Below are positions 39,625-51,291 of a stretch of 64,000 nucleotides of DNA, piece after piece; positions within the stretch are counted from its first letter, which is position 1; each line of letters opens with the position of its first letter. A program made the position numbers and the translations under genes. Below the pieces are notes generated by a model. The model made no database searches. It was not told the origin of the DNA and worked only from the letters and a program-made list of their open reading frames with translations. This DNA is from Henricia sp. BOLD:AAB3569. Lineage: Eukaryota > Echinodermata > Asteroidea > Spinulosida > Echinasteridae. Location of the stretch: assembly GCA_037783545.1 (NCBI GenBank), contig JBBELK010000213.1:558001-622000 (forward strand), read 5' to 3'.

Positions 39625-42600
39625 CTATATTCCGCACTTGTCTTGAAAAATTGACAGACTTTCGCCGGGAAATGGCCGAGAAATTTCAGAGTTTAGGGAA
39701 AACTGGGCTCGGGCTTCCTGCCTTGTCTGCAGACCGTGGCTGTCCGTGTACTCCTGACTCGTGCGCATGCTCAGTCTTGTTTGGGACGGGAATTTGGTCA
39801 AAGTGTGGTCCAAACGTCGGCAAATTTGGAAGTCAAGAAATTTTCCGACGAACTTCAAATTGTGCATGCTCCAAACAGTCTATATTCCGTACTTGTCCAG
39901 GAAAATTGACAGACTTTCGCCGGGAAATGGCAGAGAAATTTCAGAGTTTAGGGAAAACTGGGCTCGGGCTTCCTGCCTGCTCTGCAGACCGTGGCTGTCC
40001 GTGTACTCCTGATCACTTGTGCGCATGCTCAGTCTTGTTTGGGACCGGAATTTGGTCAAAGTGTGGTCCAAACGTAGGCAAATTTGGAAGTCAAGAAATT
40101 TTCCGACGAACTTCAAATTTTGCATGCTCCAAACAGTCTATATTCCGCACTTGTCCTGAAAATTTGACAGACTTTCGCCGGGAAATGGCCGAGAAATGTC
40201 AGAGTTTAGGGAAAACTGGGCCCGGGCTTCCTGCCTGCTCTGCAGACGTGGCTGTCCGTGTACTCCTGATCACTCGTGCGCATGCTCAGTCTTGTTTGGG
40301 ACGGGAATTTGGTCAAAGTCAAGTCCAAACGTCGGCAAATGTGGAAGTCAATAAATTTTCCGACGCACTTCTAATTTGGCATGCTCCAAACAGTCTATAT
40401 TCCGCACTTGTCCTGAAAAATTGGCAGACTTTCGCCCGGAAATGGCCGAGAAATTTCAGAGTTGAAGGGAAAACTGGGCTTGGGCTTCCTGCCTGCTCTG
40501 CAGACCGTGGCTGTCCGTGTACTCCTGATCACTCGTGCGCATGCTCAGTCTTGTTTGGGACGGGAATTTGGTCAAAGTGTGGTCCAAACGTCGGCAAATT
40601 TGGAAGTCAAGAAATTTTCCGACGAACTTCAAATTGTGCATGCTTCAAACAGTCTATATTCCGCACTTGTCCTGAAAAATTGACAGACTTTCGCCGGGAA
40701 ATGGCCGAGAAATTTCAGAGTTTAGGGAAAACTGGGCTTGGGCTTCCTGCCTGCTCTGCAGACCGTGGCTGTCCGTGTACTCCTGATCACTCGTGCGCAT
40801 GCTCAGTCTTGTTTGGGACGGGAATTTGGTCAAAGTGTGGTCCAAACGTCGGCAAATTTGGAAGTCAATAAATTTTCCGACGAACTTCAAATTTTGCATG
40901 CTCCAAACAGTCTATATTCCGCACTTGTCTTGAAAAATTGACAGACTTTCGCCGGGAAATGGTCGAGAAATTTCAGAGTTTAGGGAAAACTGGGCTCGGG
41001 CTTCCTGCCTGCTCTGCAGACCGTGGCTGTCCGTGTACTCATGATCACTCGTGCGCATGCTCGGTCTTGTTTGGGACAGGAATTTGGTCAAAGTGTGGTC
41101 CAAACGTCGGCAAATTTGGAAGTCAAGACATTTTCCGACGAACTTCAAATTTTGCACGCTCTAAACAGTCTATATTCCGCACTTGTCCTGAAAAATTGAC
41201 AGACTTTCGCCGGGAAATGGCCGAGAAATTTCAGAGTTTAGGGAAAACTGGGCTCGGGCTTCCTGCCTGGTCTGCAGACCGTGGCTGTCCGTGTACTCCT
41301 GACTCGTGCGCATGCTCAGTCTTGTTTGGGACGGGAATTTGGTCAAAGTGTGGTCCAAACGTCGACAAATTTGGAATTCAAGAAATTTTCCGACTAACTT
41401 CAAATTGTGCATGCTCCAAACAGTCTATATTCCGCACTTGTCCTGAAAATTTGACAGACTTTCGCCGGGAAATGGCCGAGAAATGTCAGAGTTTAGGGAA
41501 AACTGGTCCCGGGCTTCCTGCCTGCTCTGCAGACGTGGCTGTCCGTGTACTCCTGATCACTCGTGCGCATGCTCAGTATTGTTTGGGACGGGAATTTGGT
41601 CAAAGTCAAGTCCAAACGTCGGCAAATGTGGAAGTCAATAAATTTTCCGACGCACTTCAAATTGTGCATGCTTCAAACAGTCTATATTCCGCACTTGTCC
41701 TGAAAAATTGACAGACTTTCGCCGGGAAATGGCCGAGAAATTTCAGAGTTTAGGGAAAACTGGGCTTGGGCTTCCTGCCTGCTCTGCAGACCGTGGCTGT
41801 CCGTGTACTCCTGATCACTCGTGCGCATGCTCAGTCTTGTTTGGGACGGGAATTTGGTCAAAGTGTGGTCCAAACGTCGGCAAATTTGGAAGTCAAGAAA
41901 TTTTCCGACGAACTTCAAATTTTGCATGCTCCAAACAGTCTATATTCCGCACTTGTCTTGAAAAATTGACAGACTTTCGCCGGGAAATGGCCGAGAAATT
42001 TCAGAGTTTAGGGAAAACTGGGCTCGGGCTTCCTGCCTGCTCTGCAGACCGTGGCTGTCCGTGTACTCCTGATCACTCGTGCGCATGCTCAGTCTTGTTT
42101 GGGACGGGAATTTGGTCAAAGTGTGGTCCAAACGTCGGCAAATTTGGAAGTCAAGAAATTTTCCGACGAACTTCAAATTTTGCATGCTCCAAACAGTCTA
42201 TAATCCGCACTTGTCTTGAAAAATTGACAGACTTTCGCCGGGAAATGGCCGAGAAATTTCAGAGTTTAGGGAAAACTGGGCTCGGGCTTCCTGCCTGCTC
42301 TGCAGACCGTGGCTGTCCGTGTACTCCTGATTACTCGTGCGCATGCTCAGTCTTGTTTGGGACGGGAATTTGGTCAAAGTGTGGTCTAAACGTCGGCAAA
42401 TTTGGAAGTCAAGAAATTATCCGACGAACTTCAAATTTTGCATGCCCCAAACAGTCTATATTCCGCACTTGTCTTGAAAAATTGACAGACTTTCGCCGGG
42501 AAATGGTCGAGAAATTTCAGAGTTTAGGGAAAACTGGGCTCGGGCTTCCTGCCTGCTCTGCAGACGTGGCTGTCCGTGTACTCCTGATCACTCGTGCGCA

Positions 42601-43055
42601 TGCTCAGTCTTGTTTGGGACGGGAATTTGGTCAAAGTCAAGTCCAAACGTCGGCAAATGTGGAAGTCAATAAATTTTCCGACGCACTTCAAATTTTGCAT
42701 GCTCCAAACAGTCTATATTCCGCACTTGTCCTGAAAAATTGGCAGACTTTCGCCCGGAAATGGCCGAGAAATTTCAGAGTTGAAGGGAAAACTGGGCTTG
42801 GGCTTCCTGCCTGCTCTGCAGACCGTGGCTGTCCGTGTACTCCTGATCACTCGTGCGCATGCTCAGTCTTGTTTGGGACGGGAATTTGGTCAAAGTGTGG
42901 TCCAAACGTCGGCAAATTTGGAAGTCAAGAAATTTTCCGACGAACTTCAAATTGTGCATGCTTCAAACAGTCTATATTCCGCACTTGTCCTGAAAAATTG
43001 ACAGACTTTCGCCGGGAAATGGTCGAGAAATTTCAGAGTTTAGGGAAAACTGGGC
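39625..43055. repeat. Mosaic block leading into the 16-mer HOR
   Basis: Contains a monomer with GATCACTTGTGCGC and GGGACCGG (about 40010-40045), and the pairs GCAGACGTGG/GTTGAAGGG. It also holds the first occurrence of a five-monomer run (about 41708-43000) that recurs at +1,290 bp inside the next block. Private variants include TTCTAATTTGGCATG (40369) and CAGTATTGTTTGG (41574). Confidence 0.65.
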
Positions 43056-46000
43056 TTGGGCTTCCTGCCTGCTCTGCAGACCGTGGCTGTCCGTGTACTC
43101 CTGATCACTCGTGCGCATGCTCAGTCTTGTTTGGGACGGGAATTTGGTCAAAGTGTGGTCCAAACGTCGGCAAATTTGGAAGTCAAGAAATTTTCCGACG
43201 AACTTCAAATTTTGCATGCTCCAAACAGTCTATATTCCGCACTTGTCTTGAAAAATTGACAGACTTTCGCCGGGAAATGGCCGAGAAATTTCAGAGTTTA
43301 GGGAAAACTGGGCTCGGGCTTCCTGCCTGCTCTGCAGACCGTGGCTGTCCGTGTACTCCTGATCACTCGTGCGCATGCTCAGTCTTGTTTGGGACGGGAA
43401 TTTGGTCAAAGTGTGGTCCAAACGTCGGCAAATTTGGAAGTCAAGAAATTTTCCGACGAACTTCAAATTTTGCATGCTCCAAACAGTCTATAATCCGCAC
43501 TTGTCTTGAAAAATTGACAGACTTTCGCCGGGAAATGGCCGAGAAATTTCAGAGTTTAGGGAAAACTGGGCTCGGGCTTCCTGCCTGCTCTGCAGACCGT
43601 GGCTGTCCGTGTACTCCTGATTACTCGTGCGCATGCTCAGTCTTGTTTGGGACGGGAATTTGGTCAAAGTGTGGTCTAAACGTCGGCAAATTTGGAAGTC
43701 AAAAAATTATCCGACGAACTTCAAATTTTGCATGCCCCAAACAGTCTATATTCCGCACTTGTCTTGAAAAATTGACAGACTTTCGCCGGGAAATGGTCGA
43801 GAAATTTCAGAGTTTAGGGAAAACTGGGCTCGGGCTTCCTGCCTGCTCTGCAGACGTGGCTGTCCGTGTACTCCTGATCACTCGTGCGCATGCTCAGTCT
43901 TGTTTGGGACGGGAATTTGGTCAAAGTCAAGTCCAAACGTCGGCAAATGTGGAAGTCAATAAATTTTCCGACGCACTTCAAATTTTGCGTGCTCCAAACA
44001 GTCTATATTCCGCACTTGTCCTGAAAAATTGGCAGACTTTCGCCCGGAAATGGCCGAGAAATTTCAGAGTTGAAGGGAAAACTGGGCTTGGGCTTCCTGC
44101 CTGCACTGCAGACCGTGGCTGTCCGTGTACTCCTGATCACTCGTGCGCATGCTCAGTCTTGTTTGGGACGGGAATTTGGTCAAAGTGTGGTCCAAACGTC
44201 GGCAAATTTGGAAGTCAAGAAATTTTCCGACGAACTTCAAATTGTGCATGCTTCAAACAGTCTATATTCCGCACTTGTCCTGAAAAATTGACAGACTTTC
44301 GCCGGGAAATGGCCGAGAAATTTCAGAGTTTAGGGAAAACTGGGCTTGGGCTTCCTGCCTGCTCTGCAGACCGTGGCTGTCCGTGTACTCCTGATCACTC
44401 GTGCGCATGCTCAGTCTTGTTTGGGACGGGAATTTGGTCAAAGTGTGGTCCAAACGTCGGCAAATTTGGAAGTCAAGAAATTTTCCGACGAACTTCAAAT
44501 TTTGCATGCTCCAAACAGTCTATATTCCGCACTTGTCTTGAAAAATTGACAGACTTTCGCCGGGAAATGGTCGAGAAATTTCAGAGTTTAGGGAAAACTG
44601 GGCTCGGGCTTCCTGCCTGCTCTGCAGACCGTGGCTGTCCGTGTACTCATGATCACTCGTGCGCATGCTCGGTCTTGTTTGGGACAGGAATTTGGTCAAA
44701 GTGTGGTCCAAACGTCGGCAAATTTGGAAGTCAAGACATTTTCCGACGAACTTCAAATTTTGCACGCTCTAAACAGTCTATATTCCGCACTTGTCCTGAA
44801 AAATTGACAGACTTTCGCCGGGAAATGGCCGAGAAATTTCAGAGTTTAGGGAAAACTGGGCTCGGGCTTCCTGCCTGGTCTGCAGACCGTGGCTGTCCGT
44901 GTACTCCTGACTCGTGCGCATGCTCAGTCTTGTTTGGGACGGGAATTTGGTCAAAGTGTGGTCCAAACGTCGACAAATTTGGAATTCAAGAAATTTTCCG
45001 ACTAACTTCAAATTGTGCATGCTCCAAACAGTCTATATTCCGCACTTGTCCTGAAAATTTGACAGACTTTCGCCGGGAAATGGCCGAGAAATGTCAGAGT
45101 TTAGGGAAAACTGGGCCCGGGCTTCCTGCCTGCTCTGCAGACGTGGCTGTCCGTGTACTCCTGATCACTCGTGCGCATGCTCAGTCTTGTTTGGGACGGG
45201 AATTTGGTCAAAGTCAAGTCCAAACGTCGGCAAATGTGGAAGTCAATAAATTTTCCGACGCACTTCAAATTTTGCATGCTCCAAACAGTCTATATTCCGC
45301 ACTTGTCCTGAAAAATTGGCAGACTTTCGCCCGGAAATGGCCGAGAAATTTCAGAGTTGAAGGGAAAACTGGGCTTGGGCTTCCTGCCTGCTCTGCAGAC
45401 CGTGGCTGTCCGTGTACTCCTGATCACTCGTGCGCATGCTCAGTCTTGTTTGGGACGGGAATTTGGTCAAAGTGTGGTCCAAACGTCGGCAAATTTGGAA
45501 GTCAAGAAATTTTCCGACGAACTTCAAATTGTGCATGCTTCAAACAGTCTATATTCCGCACTTGTCCTGAAAAATTGACAGACTTTCGCCGGGAAATGGC
45601 CGAGAAATTTCAGAGTTTAGGGAAAACTGGGCTTGGGCTTCCTGCCTGCTCTGCAGACCGTGGCTGTCCGTGTACTCCTGATCACTCGTGCGCATGCTCA
45701 GTCTTGTTTGGGACGGGAATTTGGTCAAAGTGTGGTCCAAACGTCGGCAAATTTGGAAGTCAAGAAATTTTCCGACGAACTTCAAATTTTGCATGCTCCA
45801 AACAGTCTATATTCCGCACTTGTCTTGAAAAATTGACAGACTTTCGCCGGGAAATGGCCGAGAAATTTCAGAGTTTAGGGAAAACTGGGCTCGGGCTTCC
45901 TGCCTGCTCTGCAGACCGTGGCTGTCCGTGTACTCCTGATCACTCGTGCGCATGCTCAGTCTTGTTTGGGACGGGAATTTGGTCAAAGTGTGGTCCAAAC

Positions 46001-47173
46001 GTCGGCAAATTTGGAAGTCAAGAAATTTTCCGACGAACTTCAAATTTTGCATGCTCCAAACAGTCTATAATCCGCACTTGTCTTGAAAAATTGACAGACT
46101 TTCGCCGGGAAATGGCCGAGAAATTTCAGAGTTTAGGGAAAACTGGGCTCGGGCTTCCTGCCTGCTCTGCAGACCGTGGCTGTCCGTGTACTCCTGATCA
46201 CTCGTGCGCATGCTCAGTCTTGTTTGGGACGGGAATTTGGTCAAAGTGTGGTCTAAACGTCGGCAAATTTGGAAGTCAAGAAATTATCCGACGAACTTCA
46301 AATTTTGCATGCCCCAAACAGTCTATATTCCGCACTTGTCTTGAAAAATTGACAGACTTTCGCCGGGAAATGGTCGAGAAATTTCAGAGTTTAGGGAAAA
46401 CTGGGCTCGGGCTTCCTGCCTGCTCTGCAGACCGTGGCTGTCCGTGTACTCATGATCACTCGTGCGCATGCTCGGTCTTGTTTGGGACAGGAATTTGGTC
46501 AAAGTGTGGTCCAAACGTCGGCAAATTTGGAAGTCAAGACATTTTCCGACGAACTTCAAATTTTGCACGCTCTAAACAGTCTATATTCCGCACTTGTCCT
46601 GAAAAATTGACAGACTTTCGCCGGGAAATGGCCGAGAAATTTCAGAGTTTAGGGAAAACTGAGCTCGGGCTTCCTGCCTGGTCTGCAGACCGTGGCTGTC
46701 CGTGTACTCCTGACTCGTGCGCATGCTCAGTCTTGTTTGGGACGGGAATTTGGTCAAAGTGTGGTCCAAACGTCGGCAAATTTGGAAGTCAAGAAATTTT
46801 CCGACGAACTTCAAATTGTGCATGCTCCAAACAGTCTATATTCCGTACTTGTCCAGGAAAATTGACAGACTTTCGCCGGGAAATGGCAGAGAAATTTCAG
46901 AGTTTAGGGAAAACTGGGCTGGGGCTTCCTGCCTGCTCTGCAGACGTGGCTGTCCGTGTACTCCTGACTCGTGCGCATGCTCAGTCTTGTTTGGGACGGG
47001 AATTTGGTCAAAGTGTGGTCCAAACGTCGGCAAATTTGGAAGTCATGAAATTTTCGGACGAACTTCAAATTTTGCATGCTCAAAACAGTCTATATTACGC
47101 ACTTGTCCTGAAAAATTGATAGACTTTCGCCGGGAAATGGCCGAGAAATTTCAGAGTTTAGGGAAAACTGGGC
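43056..47173. repeat. 16-mer HOR (4,118 bp), copy 1
   Basis: Sixteen monomers: 16 x 258 minus 10, explained by two 255-bp monomers, one 254-bp monomer and two or more length-cancelling 257/259 pairs. The order is repeated exactly in the adjacent copy. Private variants in this copy are GATTACTCG with GTCAAAAAATTATCC (43700), TTTGCGTGCTCC (43985) and CTGCACTGCAG (44102). Confidence 0.85.
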
Positions 47174-50100
47174 TTGGGCTTCCTGCCTGCTCTGCAGACC
47201 GTGGCTGTCCGTGTACTCCTGATCACTCGTGCGCATGCTCAGTCTTGTTTGGGACGGGAATTTGGTCAAAGTGTGGTCCAAACGTCGGCAAATTTGGAAG
47301 TCAAGAAATTTTCCGACGAACTTCAAATTTTGCATGCTCCAAACAGTCTATATTCCGCACTTGTCTTGAAAAATTGACAGACTTTCGCCGGGAAATGGCC
47401 GAGAAATTTCAGAGTTTAGGGAAAACTGGGCTCGGGCTTCCTGCCTGCTCTGCAGACCGTGGCTGTCCGTGTACTCCTGATCACTCGTGCGCATGCTCAG
47501 TCTTGTTTGGGACGGGAATTTGGTCAAAGTGTGGTCCAAACGTCGGCAAATTTGGAAGTCAAGAAATTTTCCGACGAACTTCAAATTTTGCATGCTCCAA
47601 ACAGTCTATAATCCGCACTTGTCTTGAAAAATTGACAGACTTTCGCCGGGAAATGGCCGAGAAATTTCAGAGTTTAGGGAAAACTGGGCTCGGGCTTCCT
47701 GCCTGCTCTGCAGACCGTGGCTGTCCGTGTACTCCTGATTACTCGTGCGCATGCTCAGTCTTGTTTGGGACGGGAATTTGGTCAAAGTGTGGTCTAAACG
47801 TCGGCAAATTTGGAAGTCAAGAAATTATCCGACGAACTTCAAATTTTGCATGCCCCAAACAGTCTATATTCCGCACTTGTCTTGAAAAATTGACAGACTT
47901 TCGCCGGGAAATGGTCGAGAAATTTCAGAGTTTAGGGAAAACTGGGCTCGGGCTTCCTGCCTGCTCTGCAGACGTGGCTGTCCGTGTACTCCTGATCACT
48001 CGTGCGCATGCTCAGTCTTGTTTGGGACGGGAATTTGGTCAAAGTCAAGTCCAAACGTCGGCAAATGTGGAAGTCAATAAATTTTCCGACGCACTTCAAA
48101 TTTTGCATGCTCCAAACAGTCTATATTCCGCACTTGTCCTGAAAAATTGGCAGACTTTCGCCCGGAAATGGCCGAGAAATTTCAGAGTTGAAGGGAAAAC
48201 TGGGCTTGGGCTTCCTGCCTGCTCTGCAGACCGTGGCTGTCCGTGTACTCCTGATCACTCGTGCGCATGCTCAGTCTTGTTTGGGACGGGAATTTGGTCA
48301 AAGTGTGGTCCAAACGTCGGCAAATTTGGAAGTCAAGAAATTTTCCGACGAACTTCAAATTGTGCATGCTTCAAACAGTCTATATTCCGCACTTGTCCTG
48401 AAAAATTGACAGACTTTCGCCGGGAAATGGCCGAGAAATTTCAGAGTTTAGGGAAAACTGGGCTTGGGCTTCCTGCCTGCTCTGCAGACCGTGGCTGTCC
48501 GTGTACTCCTGATCACTCGTGCGCATGCTCAGTCTTGTTTGGGACGGGAATTTGGTCAAAGTGTGGTCCAAACGTCGGCAAATTTGGAAGTCAAGAAATT
48601 TTCCGACGAACTTCAAATTTTGCATGCTCCAAACAGTCTATATTCCGCACTTGTCTTGAAAAATTGACAGACTTTCGCCGGGAAATGGTCGAGAAATTTC
48701 AGAGTTTAGGGAAAACTGGGCTCGGGCTTCCTGCCTGCTCTGCAGACCGTGGCTGTCCGTGTACTCATGATCACTCGTGCGCATGCTCGGTCTTGTTTGG
48801 GACAGGAATTTGGTCAAAGTGTGGTCCAAACGTCGGCAAATTTGGAAGTCAAGACATTTTCCGACGAACTTCAAATTTTGCACGCTCTAAACAGTCTATA
48901 TTCCGCACTTGTCCTGAAAAATTGACAGACTTTCGCCGGGAAATGGCCGAGAAATTTCAGAGTTTAGGGAAAACTGGGCTCGGGCTTCCTGCCTGGTCTG
49001 CAGACCGTGGCTGTCCGTGTACTCCTGACTCGTGCGCATGCTCAGTCTTGTTTGGGACGGGAATTTGGTCAAAGTGTGGTCCAAACGTCGACAAATTTGG
49101 AATTCAAGAAATTTTCCGACTAACTTCAAATTGTGCATGCTCCAAACAGTCTATATTCCGCACTTGTCCTGAAAATTTGACAGACTTTCGCCGGGAAATG
49201 GCCGAGAAATGTCAGAGTTTAGGGAAAACTGGGCCCGGGCTTCCTGCCTGCTCTGCAGACGTGGCTGTCCGTGTACTCCTGATCACTCGTGCGCATGCTC
49301 AGTCTTGTTTGGGACGGGAATTTGGTCAAAGTCAAGTCCAAACGTCGGCAAATGTGGAAGTCAATAAATTTTCCGACGCACTTCAAATTTTGCATGCTCC
49401 AAACAGTCTATATTCCGCACTTGTCCTGAAAAATTGGCAGACTTTCGCCCGGAAATGGCCGAGAAATTTCAGAGTTGAAGGGAAAACTGGGCTTGGGCTT
49501 CCTGCCTGCTCTGCAGACCGTGGCTGTCCGTGTACTCCTGATCACTCGTGCGCATGCTCAGTCTTGTTTGGGACGGGAATTTGGTCAAAGTGTGGTCCAA
49601 ACGTCGGCAAATTTGGAAGTCAAGAAATTTTCCGACGAACTTCAAATTGTGCATGCTTCAAACAGTCTATATTCCGCACTTGTCCTGAAAAATTGACAGA
49701 CTTTCGCCGGGAAATGGCCGAGAAATTTCAGAGTTTAGGGAAAACTGGGCTTGGGCTTCCTGCCTGCTCTGCAGACCGTGGCTGTCCGTGTACTCCTGAT
49801 CACTCGTGCGCATGCTCAGTCTTGTTTGGGACGGGAATTTGGTCAAAGTGTGGTCCAAACGTCGGCAAATTTGGAAGTCAAGAAATTTTCCGACGAACTT
49901 CAAATTTTGCATGCTCCAAACAGTCTATATTCCGCACTTGTCTTGAAAAATTGACAGACTTTCGCCGGGAAATGGCCGAGAAATTTCAGAGTTTAGGGAA
50001 AACTGGGCTCGGGCTTCCTGCCTGCTCTGCAGACCGTGGCTGTCCGTGTACTCCTGATCACTCGTGCGCATGCTCAGTCTTGTTTGGGACGGGAATTTGG

Positions 50101-51291
50101 TCAAAGTGTGGTCCAAACGTCGGCAAATTTGGAAGTCAAGAAATTTTCCGACGAACTTCAAATTTTGCATGCTCCAAACAGTCTATAATCCGCACTTGTC
50201 TTGAAAAATTGACAGACTTTCGCCGGGAAATGGCCGAGAAATTTCAGAGTTTAGGGAAAACTGGGCTCGGGCTTCCTGCCTGCTCTGCAGACCGTGGCTG
50301 TCCGTGTACTCCTGATCACTCGTGCGCATGCTCAGTCTTGTTTGGGACGGGAATTTGGTCAAAGTGTGGTCTAAACGTCGGCAAATTTGGAAGTCAAGAA
50401 ATTATCCGACGAACTTCAAATTTTGCATGCCCCAAACAGTCTATATTCCGCACTTGTCTTGAAAAATTGACAGACTTTCGCCGGGAAATGGTCGAGAAAT
50501 TTCAGAGTTTAGGGAAAACTGGGCTCGGGCTTCCTGCCTGCTCTGCAGACCGTGGCTGTCCGTGTACTCATGATCACTCGTGCGCATGCTCGGTCTTGTT
50601 TGGGACAGGAATTTGGTCAAAGTGTGGTCCAAACGTCGGCAAATTTGGAAGTCAAGACATTTTCCGACGAACTTCAAATTTTGCACGCTCTAAACAGTCT
50701 ATATTCCGCACTTGTCCTGAAAAATTGACAGACTTTCGCCGGGAAATGGCCGAGAAATTTCAGAGTTTAGGGAAAACTGAGCTCGGGCTTCCTGCCTGGT
50801 CTGCAGACCGTGGCTGTCCGTGTACTCCTGACTCGTGCGCATGCTCAGTCTTGTTTGGGACGGGAATTTGGTCAAAGTGTGGTCCAAACGTCGGCAAATT
50901 TGGAAGTCAAGAAATTTTCCGACGAACTTCAAATTGTGCATGCTCCAAACAGTCTATATTCCGTACTTGTCCAGGAAAATTGACAGACTTTCGCCGGGAA
51001 ATGGCAGAGAAATTTCAGAGTTTAGGGAAAACTGGGCTGGGGCTTCCTGCCTGCTCTGCAGACGTGGCTGTCCGTGTACTCCTGACTCGTGCGCATGCTC
51101 AGTCTTGTTTGGGACGGGAATTTGGTCAAAGTGTGGTCCAAACGTCGGCAAATTTGGAAGTCATGAAATTTTCGGACGAACTTCAAATTTTGCATGCTCA
51201 AAACAGTCTATATTACGCACTTGTCCTGAAAAATTGATAGACTTTCGCCGGGAAATGGCCGAGAAATTTCAGAGTTTAGGGAAAACTGGGC
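47174..51291. repeat. 16-mer HOR (4,118 bp), copy 2
   Basis: All frame landmarks of the preceding unit recur here at +4,118 bp, including the 254-bp monomer with GTCATGAAATTTTCGG and TATATTACGC (51168-51216) and the TATAATCCGC monomers. Both copies end with GAAAAATTGATAGAC, a private replacement of GAAAAATTGACAGAC. Confidence 0.85.

Noticed and set aside
41708-47119. 1,803-codon open reading frame (and similar frames of about 550-1,500 codons elsewhere)
   Set aside because: They are produced by a stop-free 86-codon frame in a 258-bp tandem repeat. They have no unique ends, introns or flanks, and several other frames are also open. Reported as a pattern, not annotated as genes.
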